Notes: generated from the sequence alone by a model not told the origin. A stretch of 64,000 nt of DNA from Micrococcales bacterium 72-143 (GCA_001898835.1 MKVM01000003.1:496001-560000); one strand, 5' to 3'; shown: positions 42,764-51,812, counted from the stretch's first letter. Program-made: numbers and translations.

Positions 42764-43675
42764 TCAGTGCACGTACTCGAGCAGGTCGAACCCGACGGCC
42801 CGCAGTGCGTCGAGCACGCGCAGCCGGGAGGCGATCGAGCGGTCGCTGAACTGCACCGACACCGAGTAAGCGATACCGCGCCGCGGGCCCCGCAGGATGC
42901 CCACCTCCGAGCGCACGCCCGCATCCGTCCCCGTCTTGTTGACGAGCTGCAGGCCGTGATCCACGCCGCGATGCGAGAGCGGGTCGACGCCGAACGCGCT
43001 CGCCACCATGGAGAGGTCGGTGTTGAGCGAGAGCCAGCCGAGCACACGCGAGGAGGTCAGCGCGTCCACCACCTGCCCCCGCGCGAGGGCGGCGAACAGC
43101 CAGGCGAGCTCGGCCGTCGACCCCACCGAGAGCTGGGGCGCGTCATCCGGCCCCCGCGAGTCGCGCACGAGGTCGAGCAGCGCCGTGCGCAGCAGGCCCA
43201 GCTGCTCGGTGCGGGCCCGCACCGACTCGAGCCCCACCTCGCGCAGCAGCACGTTGGTGGCGAGGTTGTCGCTCGTCGCCCCCACGAGGGTCGCGACGTC
43301 CGCGAGGGGGAGCGACTTCGCGTGCAGGTGGCGCCACAGCCCCGAGTCGCCCACGAGATCCTTCGACGTCTTGTCGAGCACCTCGAGCGCCGGCGCCGCC
43401 TGGTCCGAGAGCCGGGCGGACACCTCGATGAGCAGCAGGATCTTGCCGACGGATGCCGTGGGCAGCACGATCCGGTCGTCGATCGACAGCACGCGCTCGT
43501 CGGAGTCGAGGTCGATGACCGACGCCGACACCTGCGCCCCGCCGTAGGCGAGCTCGCCGAGCGCGTGGAACGCGCCCGCGAAGCTCGGCTCGGTGCGCTC
43601 CGAACGATGGCGCGGGGCGCGTGCCTGCTGCACGCGCGCGCGCCGTCCGGTGCTGAGCGCGGGGGTGTCTACCAA
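42764..43675 (-). CDS. serine hydrolase with class A beta-lactamase fold
   Basis: A 303-residue protein with all three penicillin-recognising motifs of the class A fold: SVGK (S75, K78), SDN (135-137) and KTG (247-249). The Glu166 motif ExxLN of true class A beta-lactamases is not recognisable, and there is no signal peptide or lipobox. It is therefore probably a cytoplasmic amidase/esterase-type relative rather than a resistance enzyme. The start is uncertain: the longest frame begins with TTG at 43675, overlapping the stop of the upstream M13 peptidase gene by 7 bp, which suggests translational coupling. Confidence 0.82.
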   Translation of the reverse strand: MVDTPALSTGRRARVQQARAPRHRSERTEPSFAGAFHALGELAYGGAQVSASVIDLDSDERVLSIDDRIVLPTASVGKILLLIEVSARLSDQAAPALEVLDKTSKDLVGDSGLWRHLHAKSLPLADVATLVGATSDNLATNVLLREVGLESVRARTEQLGLLRTALLDLVRDSRGPDDAPQLSVGSTAELAWLFAALARGQVVDALTSSRVLGWLSLNTDLSMVASAFGVDPLSHRGVDHGLQLVNKTGTDAGVRSEVGILRGPRRGIAYSVSVQFSDRSIASRLRVLDALRAVGFDLLEYVH

Positions 43676-45663
43676 ATGGTGACCCTGTCGTCGGGATCGA
43701 GCCAGAGAGCGTCGGAGGGTGTCAACGCGAAGGCGGTGGAGAACACCTCCAGGTTACGGACGATCTGGTTGCAGCGGAACTCGTTCGGCGAATGCGGGTC
43801 GATCGAGAGCAGCCGCAGCGCCTCCTCGTCGCGCACCTTGATCTGCCACGCCTGAGCCCAGCTGAGGAAGAAGCGCTCGGCGCCCGTGAGACCGTCGACG
43901 ACGGGCGGCTCCTCGCCGCCCTGCGCGATGAGGTACGCCTTCCACGCGATGCCGAGGCCCCCCAGGTCGCCGATGTTCTCGCCGATCGTGAGCGCCCCGT
44001 TGACGTGATGGCCGGGCAGCTGCTCGGGTTCCAGCGCGTCGTACTGGGCGATGAGCTTCGAGGTGCGCTCCTCGAACGCGGCGCGGTCCTCGGCGGTCCA
44101 CCAGTCGGTGAGACGGCCGTCGCCGTCGAACCGCGAGCCCTGGTCGTCGAAGCCGTGCCCGATCTCGTGGCCGATGACCGCGCCGATCGCGCCGTAGTTG
44201 GCCGCCGCGTCCCGCGCCTCGTCGAAGAACGGGTACTGCAGGATCGCCGCGGGGAACACGATCTCATTGAACCCGGGGTTGTAGTACGCGTTGATCGTCT
44301 GCGGCGTCATGAACCACTCGTCGCGGTCGATGGGCGAGCCGATCTTGCCCAGCTCGCGCGCGAACTCGAACGCCGCGGTCGCCCGCACGTTGCCCACGAG
44401 GTCGGATGCGTCGACCGCGAGCGCCGAGTAGTCGCGCCACTTCGCGGGGTAGCCGATCTTCGGGGTGAACTTCTCGAGCTTCTCGAGCGCGCGGGCGCGG
44501 GTCTCGTCGGTCATCCAGTCGAGGGTCGCGATGGACTGCCGGTACGCCTCGATGAGGTGGGCGACGAGCTCGTCCATGGCGACCTTCGCGGCGGGGCTGA
44601 AGTGCCGCTCCACGTAGACCTTGCCTACGGCCTCCCCCATGGCGCCCTCGACGAGCGAGACGCCGCGCTTCCAGCGGGCGCGCAGCTCGGGGGCGCCCGT
44701 GAGCGTCGTTCCGTAGAAGTCGAAGTTGGTCTGCACGACCTCGGCGTGCAGGTACGGGGCGACCGAGCGGATGAGCTGGAAGCGCAGCCAGTCGCGCCAG
44801 GCGGGGAGGCGCTCGTCGGTGAGCAGCGCCGCGAGACCCTCGACGAAGCTCGGCTCGCGCACGACGACCGTGTCGAGCGCGCCGACGGGCGCGCCGAGGC
44901 CCTCGAGCCACGCGTCGAGCGGCACGTCCGCGGCGAGCGCGGCCGCATCCGCCCAGCCCATCGGGTTGTAGGTGGCCTGGCTGTCGCGCGTGCGCACGTT
45001 GTCCCAGTGGTGGGAGGCGATGGCCGTCTCCAGCTCGAGCACGCGGGCGGCGCGCTTCGCGGCCTTGTCGAGTCCCGCGAGGGTCAGCATCCGCTCGAGG
45101 TAGGCGAGGTAGGCGGTGCGGATCTCGGCGAAGGCCTCCTCGCGGTAGTAGGACTCGTCGGGGAGGCCGAGGCCCGCCTGCTCGAGGAACACGAGGTAGC
45201 GCTCGGGGTCGCCGGGGTCGTTGTCGACGAAGGCGGCGAAGAAGCCGCCGACGCCCTGCCGCTCGAACGCGCCGAGCGCGTGCAGGAACGCCGGGATGCT
45301 CTCGAGCGTCGCGACCTCGGCGAGCTCGGCGCGGATCGGCTCCCAGCCGAGCGCCTCGATGCGCTCGGTGTCCATGAAGCTCGCGTAGAGGTCGCCGATC
45401 TTGCGCTCCTCGGTGCCCGGATCGGCACCCTGGGCCTCCTCGATGATCTCGCGCACGGCGAGCTCGGCGGCCTCGGCGAGCAGGTAGAAGGAGCCGTACC
45501 GCGCCTTGTCGGAGGGGATCTCGGTGCGCGCGATCCAGCGTCCGTTGACGTGGCGGAACAGGTCGTCCTGCGGGCGGATGGCGGAGTCGAGCTCGTCGAG
45601 GGCGATCCCGGAGGCGTTGTGCGGGTTCGCTTCGACGGCGGCGGGAGCAGCCTCGTCGGTCAT
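43669..45663 (-). CDS. M13-family zinc metallopeptidase (PepO/neprilysin-like)
   Basis: A 664-residue endopeptidase. The zinc site HEIGH lies in VIGHEIGHGFDDQG (about 494-507), with the third ligand glutamate in GENIGDLGGLGIAWKAY (about 558-574). NAYYNP (about 461-466), which binds the substrate backbone, is also present. No signal peptide is visible, so it is cytoplasmic like most actinobacterial and lactococcal PepO, and probably degrades peptides of up to about 30 residues. The ATG at 45663 lies six bases after a TAGGCT box. The beta-lactamase-fold gene follows in the same unit. Confidence 0.95.
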   Translation of the reverse strand: MTDEAAPAAVEANPHNASGIALDELDSAIRPQDDLFRHVNGRWIARTEIPSDKARYGSFYLLAEAAELAVREIIEEAQGADPGTEERKIGDLYASFMDTERIEALGWEPIRAELAEVATLESIPAFLHALGAFERQGVGGFFAAFVDNDPGDPERYLVFLEQAGLGLPDESYYREEAFAEIRTAYLAYLERMLTLAGLDKAAKRAARVLELETAIASHHWDNVRTRDSQATYNPMGWADAAALAADVPLDAWLEGLGAPVGALDTVVVREPSFVEGLAALLTDERLPAWRDWLRFQLIRSVAPYLHAEVVQTNFDFYGTTLTGAPELRARWKRGVSLVEGAMGEAVGKVYVERHFSPAAKVAMDELVAHLIEAYRQSIATLDWMTDETRARALEKLEKFTPKIGYPAKWRDYSALAVDASDLVGNVRATAAFEFARELGKIGSPIDRDEWFMTPQTINAYYNPGFNEIVFPAAILQYPFFDEARDAAANYGAIGAVIGHEIGHGFDDQGSRFDGDGRLTDWWTAEDRAAFEERTSKLIAQYDALEPEQLPGHHVNGALTIGENIGDLGGLGIAWKAYLIAQGGEEPPVVDGLTGAERFFLSWAQAWQIKVRDEEALRLLSIDPHSPNEFRCNQIVRNLEVFSTAFALTPSDALWLDPDDRVTIW

Positions 45664-45675
45664 GACGTCAGCCTA
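45664..45675 (-). promoter_or_regulatory. -10 box, leaderless start of the M13 peptidase gene
   Basis: Minus-strand TAGGCT (45670-45675), six bases, ATG at 45663. Confidence 0.65.
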
Positions 45676-45717
45676 TGCGCGACCACGGGGACCCGGCAGG
45701 GCGGCGACGCGGCTGCA

Positions 45718-45729
45718 TAGACTCGCGCC
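45718..45729 (+). promoter_or_regulatory. -10 box, leaderless start of the epimerase gene
   Basis: TAGACT (45718-45723), six bases, ATG at 45730. Confidence 0.65.
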
Positions 45730-46713
45730 ATGACAGCGCAGCGGGTGCTCATCGTGGGCGGCAACGGGATCATCAGCGCCTCGGTCTCGCGGCTCGCGGT
45801 CGAGCGCGGGTACGAGGTCACGCTGCTCAACCGCGGTCGGTCGACGACCCGGCCGGCGATCGACGGGGCCGAGGTGATCGTGGGCGACGCGGACGACGCG
45901 GCGTCGATCGCGGCGGCCGTCGGGGGTCGCGAGTTCGACGTGGTCGCCAACTTCCGGGCGTTCGTGCCCGCGCAGGTCGAGGCGGATGTCGAGCTCTTCC
46001 GCGGCCGGACCGGTCAGTACCTCTTCATCTCCTCGGCATCCGCGTATCAGAAGCCGATCGCGCAGCTGCCGATCGTCGAGTCCACCCCGCTGCGCAACCC
46101 GTTCTGGCAGTACTCCCGCGACAAGATCGCGTGCGAGGACGTGCTCGTGCGCGCCTATCGCGACGCGGGCTTCCCGATGACGATCGTGCGCCCCTCGCAC
46201 ACCTACGACGCGACCCTCATCCCGCTCGAGGGCGCCTGGACGACGCTGCAGCGCATGCTCGACGGCAAGCCCGTGATCGTGCACGGCGACGGCACGAGCT
46301 GGTGGACGCTCACCCACGCGCGCGACTTCGCCCGCGCCTTCACGGGGCTGTTCGGCAACCCGCACGCGATCGGCAGCCCCGTGCACATCACGGGCGACGA
46401 GTCGCTCAGCTGGGACGAGATCACGCGGCTGCTGGGTCGCGCGCTCGGGGTGGAGCCCGAGATCGTGCACATCGCCTCGGATGCGATCGCGCGGGAGATC
46501 CCGGAGATGGGCCCGGGGCTCGTGGGCGACAAGGCGCACTCGGTGCTGTTCGACAACACGCGCATCAAGACCCTCGTGCCCGGTTGGGTCGCGACGACCC
46601 CGTTCGCCGACGGCGCCCGCGAGATCGTCGAGTGGCACCTCGCGGACGCGTCGCGCCGCCCGGTCGACGCGGAGCTCGACGCGGCCTTCGACCGGCTGGC
46701 CGCATCCGCCTGA
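45730..46713 (+). CDS. NAD-dependent epimerase/dehydratase
   Basis: A 327-residue extended SDR. The cofactor motif is VLIVGGNGIISASV (5-18), a GxxGxI form. The active site has the serines of ISSASAYQKP (about 99-108) and YSRDK (YxxxK, about 130-134). VRPSHTYDATLIP (about 154-166) belongs to the C-terminal substrate domain. It resembles the sugar-nucleotide or isoflavone-reductase-like group; substrate unknown. Stand-alone gene, ended by a palindrome. Confidence 0.9.
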   Translation: MTAQRVLIVGGNGIISASVSRLAVERGYEVTLLNRGRSTTRPAIDGAEVIVGDADDAASIAAAVGGREFDVVANFRAFVPAQVEADVELFRGRTGQYLFISSASAYQKPIAQLPIVESTPLRNPFWQYSRDKIACEDVLVRAYRDAGFPMTIVRPSHTYDATLIPLEGAWTTLQRMLDGKPVIVHGDGTSWWTLTHARDFARAFTGLFGNPHAIGSPVHITGDESLSWDEITRLLGRALGVEPEIVHIASDAIAREIPEMGPGLVGDKAHSVLFDNTRIKTLVPGWVATTPFADGAREIVEWHLADASRRPVDAELDAAFDRLAASA

Positions 46714-46725
46714 GCCGCTACTCCG

Positions 46726-46785
46726 TCGAGTAGTCGTATATCGGCCCCAAAAATGCTGGTTCGGGGCGGATATACGACTACTCGA
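46726..46785. repeat. 60-bp palindrome, GAGTRGTCG family (member 7)
   Basis: Arms 46726-46748 and 46763-46785 are complementary over 23 bp with one mismatch. The core is TCGAGTAGTCGTATATCGG, closest to the member at 15242-15305. It lies between the convergent epimerase and LacI genes, and its right arm overlaps the last codons of the LacI gene. Confidence 0.85.
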
Positions 46786-47839
46786 TGGGGGAGCGCGCGA
46801 CGGTGGCGCCCCGGCGGAGCTCGGAGGTGAGGGCGACGGGGGCGGGGAGGTCGCCCGCGAGGGCCTCCCGCACGGCGCGGCCCGCGGCGCGCCCCTTCTC
46901 GACCGCCGGCTGCACGAGGGTCGTGAGGTCGTGCGCCGTCAGCCCCTGCAGCCGGATGCCGTCGAAGCCGAGCACGCTGAGCTCCTCGGGCACGTCGATC
47001 CCGAGCTCCTCGGCGGCGCGGATGACGCCGATCGCGAGCAGGTCGCTCTGCGCGATCACGGCGGTCGGGCGTTCCGTCGCGGGCACGTCGAGCAGGGCGC
47101 GGCCCGCCGCGTACCCCTCCGACACGGTGCTGCCGCCCGCGGAGACGCCCCCGGCATCCGGGAACACCGCGCGCGCGCCGCGGATGCGCTCGGATGCCGT
47201 GAATGCCGTCGAGGCCGCCTCGCGCTGGGGGGTGAGCGGGGCGCGCGTGCGCGCGACGTCGAGCGGCAGGGTCACGAGCGCGATCTGCTCGTGCCCGAGC
47301 GCGCGCAGCAGCTCGGCTCCGCGTCGGGTGGCGTCGGCGTTGTCGAGCTCGATCGGCACGACGTCGCCGAGCGGCGGCGCCTCGATCGCCACGAGCGGGA
47401 TGCGGCGGCGGCGCAGCCGCTCGACCGAGCTCGCGAGGTCGGCGCTGCAGCCGAGCAGGATGGCGGCGTCCATGGGCACCGCCGCGAGCTCGACGGCGGA
47501 GTCGGGTGCCCAGGGCAGCACGAGCAGGCCGAACCCCTCGTCGGCGAGCTCCTCCCCCAGCCCGTCGAGCAGCGCGAGGTTGATGGGGTCGCGGAAGGCG
47601 TCGCCCAGCCGGTCCTCGGTCACGACGCCGACGACGCCGGTGCGGCCACGGCGCAGCGAGCGGGCCGTGGGGTCGGGGCCCGCGTAGCCGAGGGCGGCCG
47701 CGGCCTCGAGCACCCGCGCGCGGGTCGCATCCGCGACGGGGCCGGCGCCGCTGAACACGAGGGATGCGGTCGACGCCGAGACGCCCGCGCGCGCCGCGAC
47801 CCCGGCGAGGGTGGGGCGGGAGTTTGCGGCGTCCGACAT
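46778..47839 (-). CDS. LacI-family transcriptional regulator
   Basis: A 353-residue repressor. The N-terminal helix-turn-helix TLAGVAARAGVSASTASLVF (about 10-29) is followed by a periplasmic-binding-protein-like effector domain (GVVTEDRLGDAF onward). It is divergent from an MFS permease gene, and overlapping palindromes lie 22-45 bp from its start. It probably represses both itself and the transporter in response to a sugar or similar ligand. The last codons overlap a palindromic repeat. The ATG at 47839 lies eight bases after TAGGCT. Confidence 0.93.
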   Translation of the reverse strand: MSDAANSRPTLAGVAARAGVSASTASLVFSGAGPVADATRARVLEAAAALGYAGPDPTARSLRRGRTGVVGVVTEDRLGDAFRDPINLALLDGLGEELADEGFGLLVLPWAPDSAVELAAVPMDAAILLGCSADLASSVERLRRRRIPLVAIEAPPLGDVVPIELDNADATRRGAELLRALGHEQIALVTLPLDVARTRAPLTPQREAASTAFTASERIRGARAVFPDAGGVSAGGSTVSEGYAAGRALLDVPATERPTAVIAQSDLLAIGVIRAAEELGIDVPEELSVLGFDGIRLQGLTAHDLTTLVQPAVEKGRAAGRAVREALAGDLPAPVALTSELRRGATVARSPIE

Positions 47840-47847
47840 CGCGCGCT

Positions 47848-47884
47848 AGCCTACTCGAAACGATTCGATCGAATCGATTCGATC
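47848..47884. promoter_or_regulatory. LacI operator, overlapping palindromes, and regulator -10 box
   Basis: CGATTCGATCGAATCG (47861-47876) and GATCGAATCGATTCGATC (47867-47884) are both perfect palindromes with the central CG typical of LacI-family sites. They overlap by 10 bp. The minus-strand TAGGCT (47848-47853) is the regulator's -10 box, so binding would cover its -35 region. Confidence 0.75.
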
Positions 47885-47937
47885 CGGCCGGCCGGATCCT
47901 GGACCACCCGCACGACCCACGACATCCGGACCGCACC

Positions 47938-49185
47938 ATGACGACGACGCCCGCCCGCCCCGCCCACGCCACCGCCTGGCGGAACGCCGTATTCGCGGTG
48001 TTCGCGCTCAACGGCCTCGGGGCCGCCACCTGGGCCATCCGCATCCCGGCGATCCGCGACCACCTCGAGCTGTCGACCTCGTTCGTCGGCTACCTCATCC
48101 TGGGCGTCTCGGCCGGCTCCATCATCGGCCTGCTGCTCGCGAGCCACGTCATCCAGTGGCTCGGCGGCCGCCGCTCGATCGCCATCATGCTCACCGTCTG
48201 CGCCGTCGCCCTCGTGGGCATCGGCCTCGGCACGACCGTAGCCGGATCCTTCGCGGTGGTCGTCGCCGCCATGGCCGTCTACGGCTTCGGCAGCGCCATC
48301 TGCGACGTCGCGATGAACGTCGAGGGCGCGGCCGTCGAGAAGGCCATCGGGAAGACGATCATGCCGCTCTTCCACGCCAGCTGGAGCGCCGGCATGGTGA
48401 TCGGCACGAGCATCGGCACCGCCCTCGTCTTCGCCCACGTCGACGTCGCCGTGCACACCGCCGTCATCGCGGGCCTCCTGCTGCTCGGCGCGATCCTCGC
48501 TCCGCGCGCCATCCCGCGGGTGGCCACCCACGCCGAGACGGGCAAGGCCGTCGACCACGTCTCCTTCCGCGACCGGATGGGCATCTGGCTCGAGCCGCGC
48601 ACCCTCGCGATCGGCCTCATCGCCCTCGGCATGGCCTTCACGGAGGGGTCCGCGAACGACTGGCTCGCCCTCGGCATGGTCGACGACCGCGGGCTCGAGA
48701 ACGGCCAGGCCGCCGCCCTGTTCACCCTCTTCACCGCCTCGATGATGGTCGGGCGCATCGCCGGCGGCCCGCTCATCGACCGCTTCGGTCGCGTGCGCGT
48801 GCTGTGGATCACGGGCGCCGCGGCGGCCGTCGGGCTCGCCCTCGTCATCTTCGTGCCCGTCATCCCGATCGCCGTCGTGGGCATCGTGCTGTGGGGCATC
48901 GGCGCCTCGCTCGGCTTCCCGGTCGCGATGTCGGCCGCGGCCGACGACCCCGCCCGCGCCGCCGCCCGGGTGTCCGCGGTCGCGACGCTCGGGTACTGCG
49001 CCTTCCTCGTCGGACCGCCGCTCATCGGCGTCGTCGGCGAGCACGTCGGCATCCTCAACGCGCTGCTCATCGTGTTCGTGCTCATCGTGCTCGCCACCCT
49101 CGCGGCGCCTGCCGCCCGGCCTCCGCGGTCGCCCCGCGAGGGGGATGCGGCATCCGCCCCCTCCGCCTCTGAGTCGATGAGCTGA
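47938..49185 (+). CDS. MFS transporter (FucP-like)
   Basis: A 415-residue major facilitator with 12 predicted helices. GAATWAIRIPAIRDHLELS (about 21-39), the loop-2 GGRRS motif and FHASWSAGMVIGTSIG (about 142-157) place it with the fucose permease/YbjJ-like group. The C-terminal tail is S/A-rich. The chosen ATG at 47938 is the first after the operator region. Its divergent LacI regulator and double operator suggest ligand-induced import of a sugar or related solute. Confidence 0.88.
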   Translation: MTTTPARPAHATAWRNAVFAVFALNGLGAATWAIRIPAIRDHLELSTSFVGYLILGVSAGSIIGLLLASHVIQWLGGRRSIAIMLTVCAVALVGIGLGTTVAGSFAVVVAAMAVYGFGSAICDVAMNVEGAAVEKAIGKTIMPLFHASWSAGMVIGTSIGTALVFAHVDVAVHTAVIAGLLLLGAILAPRAIPRVATHAETGKAVDHVSFRDRMGIWLEPRTLAIGLIALGMAFTEGSANDWLALGMVDDRGLENGQAAALFTLFTASMMVGRIAGGPLIDRFGRVRVLWITGAAAAVGLALVIFVPVIPIAVVGIVLWGIGASLGFPVAMSAAADDPARAAARVSAVATLGYCAFLVGPPLIGVVGEHVGILNALLIVFVLIVLATLAAPAARPPRSPREGDAASAPSASESMS

Positions 49186-49202
49186 GCGCCCGCGCCCGCG
49201 GA

Positions 49203-49214
49203 TACCGTGGAGTC
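49203..49214 (+). promoter_or_regulatory. -10 box, leaderless start of the MATE gene
   Basis: TACCGT (49203-49208), six bases, GTG at 49215. Confidence 0.6.
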
Positions 49215-50564
49215 GTGAGAGCGATCGACCGGCGCATCCTGGGGCTGGCCGTCCCCGCGCTCGGCGCGCTCGTCGCCGAGCCGCTGTTCCTCGCGACCGA
49301 CACCGCGCTCGTCGGCCACCTCGGCGTCGACCCGCTCGCGGGGCTCGGCATCGCGAGCACGGTTCTGCAGACCGCGATCGGGCTGCTCGTCTTCCTCGCC
49401 TACGCGACGACACCCGCCGTCGCCCGGATGCTGGGTGCCGGCGACCGCGCCGGCGCGGTGCGCGCCGGCGTCGACGGCATCTGGCTGGCGCTCGCGCTCG
49501 GCCTCCTGCTCGCCGTCGCGGGTGCGCTCACCGCGCATCCGCTGGCCGCGGCGTTCGGGGCGAGCGACCGCGTGACCGAGCTCGCCGCGCTCTACCTCGG
49601 CATCTCGTGCGCCGGCATCCCCGCGATGCTCGCCGTCATCGCGGCGACCGGCCTGTTCCGCGGCCTGCAGGATACCCGCACCCCGCTCGTCGTCGCGGTC
49701 GCCGGCTTCGCGGCGAACGGCGCGCTCAACGCGTTCCTCATCTACGGGGCGGGGTGGGGCATCGCCGGCTCGGCGGTCGGCACCGTGCTCGCGCAGTGGG
49801 GCATGGCGGCGGCATGCATCGTGATCGCCGTGCGGCACGCGCGGTGGGAAGGGGCGAGCATCCGGCCGGGCCTCCCGGGGGTCGCGGCGGCGGCCCGCTC
49901 GGGCGGATGGATGCTGCTGCGCACCGTGACCCTGCGCGTCGCGCTCGTCGCGACCACGGTCGCCGCGACCGGGCTCGGCACCGTCACGCTCGCGTCGACC
50001 CAGGTGCTGTTCCAGCTGACCTTCCTGTTCGCACTCGCCCTCGACGCGTTCGCGATCGCGGCGCAGGCGATGATCGGCTTCGACCTCGGCGCGGGCACGG
50101 CCGATCGGGTGCGCGCGACCGTCCGCCGGCTGATCGGCTGGGGGGTCGCATCCGGGGTCGTGCTCGGCGCGGTGCTCGCGGGTGTCGCCCCGTGGCTCGG
50201 GCGGGTGTTCTCCTCGGATGCGGGGGTGATCGAGGCGGTGCCGGTCGGCGCGTGGGTGGTCGCCGCGACGATGCCCCTCGGCGCGCTCGTGTTCGTGCTC
50301 GACGGGGTGCTCATCGGCGCCGCGGACGGGCGCTACCTCGCGCTCGCGGGTGTCGTGAACCTCGTCGTCTACCTGCCGCTGCTGTGGCTCGCCGCCCGGA
50401 CCCCGGAGGCCGCGGGCGCCCCGGCCGCCGTGCTCGCCATCCAGCTCGCCTACTGCGTCGGCTTCTACGGCATCCGCGCGCTCACCCTCGGCATCCGCGC
50501 GCTCGGCACCCGCTGGATGCACCCCACCTCGAGCGCTACCGAAACCGGCGAGCGCGCCCGGTAG
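49215..50564 (+). CDS. MATE-family efflux transporter (DinF group)
   Basis: A 449-residue multidrug and toxin extrusion protein with 12 helices. AVPALGALVAEPLFLATDTALVGHLG condensed at residues 10-35 (motif FLATDTALVGHLG) is the DinF/NorM N-terminal signature. GLFRGLQDTRTPL (about 145-157) is a second family marker. It should export cationic or oxidising compounds using a sodium or proton gradient. The last eleven codons lie within a perfect 25-bp-arm palindrome, and the C-terminal residues [11 protein letters not shown] are repeat-encoded. Confidence 0.92.
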   Translation: MRAIDRRILGLAVPALGALVAEPLFLATDTALVGHLGVDPLAGLGIASTVLQTAIGLLVFLAYATTPAVARMLGAGDRAGAVRAGVDGIWLALALGLLLAVAGALTAHPLAAAFGASDRVTELAALYLGISCAGIPAMLAVIAATGLFRGLQDTRTPLVVAVAGFAANGALNAFLIYGAGWGIAGSAVGTVLAQWGMAAACIVIAVRHARWEGASIRPGLPGVAAAARSGGWMLLRTVTLRVALVATTVAATGLGTVTLASTQVLFQLTFLFALALDAFAIAAQAMIGFDLGAGTADRVRATVRRLIGWGVASGVVLGAVLAGVAPWLGRVFSSDAGVIEAVPVGAWVVAATMPLGALVFVLDGVLIGAADGRYLALAGVVNLVVYLPLLWLAARTPEAAGAPAAVLAIQLAYCVGFYGIRALTLGIRALGTRWMHPTSSATETGERAR

Positions 50565-50596
50565 AGCAGCAGCGCTCGCCGGTTTCGGTAGCGCTC
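50531..50596. repeat. 66-bp palindrome, GAGCGCTACC family, copy 2
   Basis: Arms 50531-50555 and 50572-50596 are perfectly complementary over 25 bp with a 16-nt loop. The ends match the element at 18284-18349. It contains the stop codon of the MATE gene and precedes rlmN. Confidence 0.9.
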
Positions 50597-50609
50597 AGGG
50601 AGGGTCTGC

Positions 50610-50621
50610 GAGAATCGTCGG
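50610..50621 (+). promoter_or_regulatory. -10-like box, leaderless start of rlmN
   Basis: GAGAAT (50610-50615), six bases, GTG at 50622. The box is a weaker match than others here. Confidence 0.45.
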
Positions 50622-51812
50622 GTGAGCGAGATCAAGCAGGTCCGGCCCCGCACCGAGGGCTGGACCCAGAAGGTGGAGGCCGACGGCCGCCCCGTGCTGC
50701 AGTTCGCCTCGCCCCGGCGCACCCAACCCCCGACCCACCTCGCCGACCTCACACCCGAGGAGCGCGCCGCCAAGGTGGTCGAGCTCGGGCATCCAGCGTT
50801 CCGCGCCAAGCAGCTCGCCACCCACTACTTCACCCACTACACGGCCGACCCGGCCGCCATGACCGACCTCCCGGTCACCGGGCGCGACGAGCTCGTGGCG
50901 GCGATGCTGCCCCCGCTGCTCACCGAGGTGCGGCGGCTGCGCACCGACAAGGGCGAGACCATCAAGTTCCTGTGGCGGCTGTTCGACGGCGCGCTCGTCG
51001 AGTCGGTGCTCATGCGCTACCCCGGCCGCGTCACGCTGTGCGTGTCGAGCCAGGCCGGATGCGGCATGAACTGCCCGTTCTGCGCGACCGGCCAGGCGGG
51101 GCTCACCCGCAACATGTCGGCCGCGGAGATCGTCGCCCAGGTGGTGGAGGCGAACCGGGCCATCGCCGCCGGGGAGCTCGGCGGCCTCCGGCGCGATGGC
51201 GGCCACGACGCGCCGCGCGTCACCAACATCGTCTTCATGGGCATGGGCGAGCCGCTCGCCAACTACAACCGCCTCATGAAGGCCGTGCGGGTCATGGTCG
51301 CGCCCGCCCCGAACGGGCTCGGGATGTCGGCCCGCCACATCACGGTGTCGTCGGTGGGGCTCGCCCCCGCGATCCGCAAGCTCGCCGACGAGGACCTGCC
51401 GCTCACCTTCGCGCTCAGCCTGCACGCGCCCGACGACACGCTGCGCGACGAGCTCATCCCCGTGAACTCGCGCTGGAAGGTCGACGAGGCGCTCGACGCC
51501 GCGCGCCACTACTTCGAGGTCACGGGCCGCCGCGTGTCGATCGAGTACGCGCTCATCAAGGACATGAACGACCACGCCTGGCGCGCCGAGTTGCTCGCGC
51601 AGAAGCTCAACGAGCGCGGCCGCGGCTGGGTGCACGTGAACCCCATCCCGCTCAACCCGACGCCGGGCTCGGTGTGGACGGCCTCGGAGCCGGACGTGAC
51701 GGCCGAGTTCATCGAGCGGCTCGAGGCCGCCGGCATCCCGACGACCCTGCGCGACACCCGCGGCAAGGAGATCGACGGCGCCTGCGGCCAGCTCGCCGCG
51801 GCGGACGCCTGA
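50622..51812 (+). CDS. rlmN: 23S rRNA/tRNA adenine-C2 methyltransferase
   Basis: A 396-residue radical SAM enzyme that methylates A2503 of 23S rRNA and A37 of some tRNAs. The iron-sulfur cluster cysteines are C147, C151 and C154 in [23 protein letters not shown] (about 208-222) and ALSLHAPDD follow. The resolving cysteine is in DGACGQ near the C-terminus, and [11 protein letters not shown] is the family motif before it. Length is typical. Confidence 0.96.
   Translation: MSEIKQVRPRTEGWTQKVEADGRPVLQFASPRRTQPPTHLADLTPEERAAKVVELGHPAFRAKQLATHYFTHYTADPAAMTDLPVTGRDELVAAMLPPLLTEVRRLRTDKGETIKFLWRLFDGALVESVLMRYPGRVTLCVSSQAGCGMNCPFCATGQAGLTRNMSAAEIVAQVVEANRAIAAGELGGLRRDGGHDAPRVTNIVFMGMGEPLANYNRLMKAVRVMVAPAPNGLGMSARHITVSSVGLAPAIRKLADEDLPLTFALSLHAPDDTLRDELIPVNSRWKVDEALDAARHYFEVTGRRVSIEYALIKDMNDHAWRAELLAQKLNERGRGWVHVNPIPLNPTPGSVWTASEPDVTAEFIERLEAAGIPTTLRDTRGKEIDGACGQLAAADA

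Noticed and set aside
42764..43675. Antibiotic-resistance beta-lactamase
   Set aside because: No export signal and no ExxLN motif, so a resistance role is not supported.
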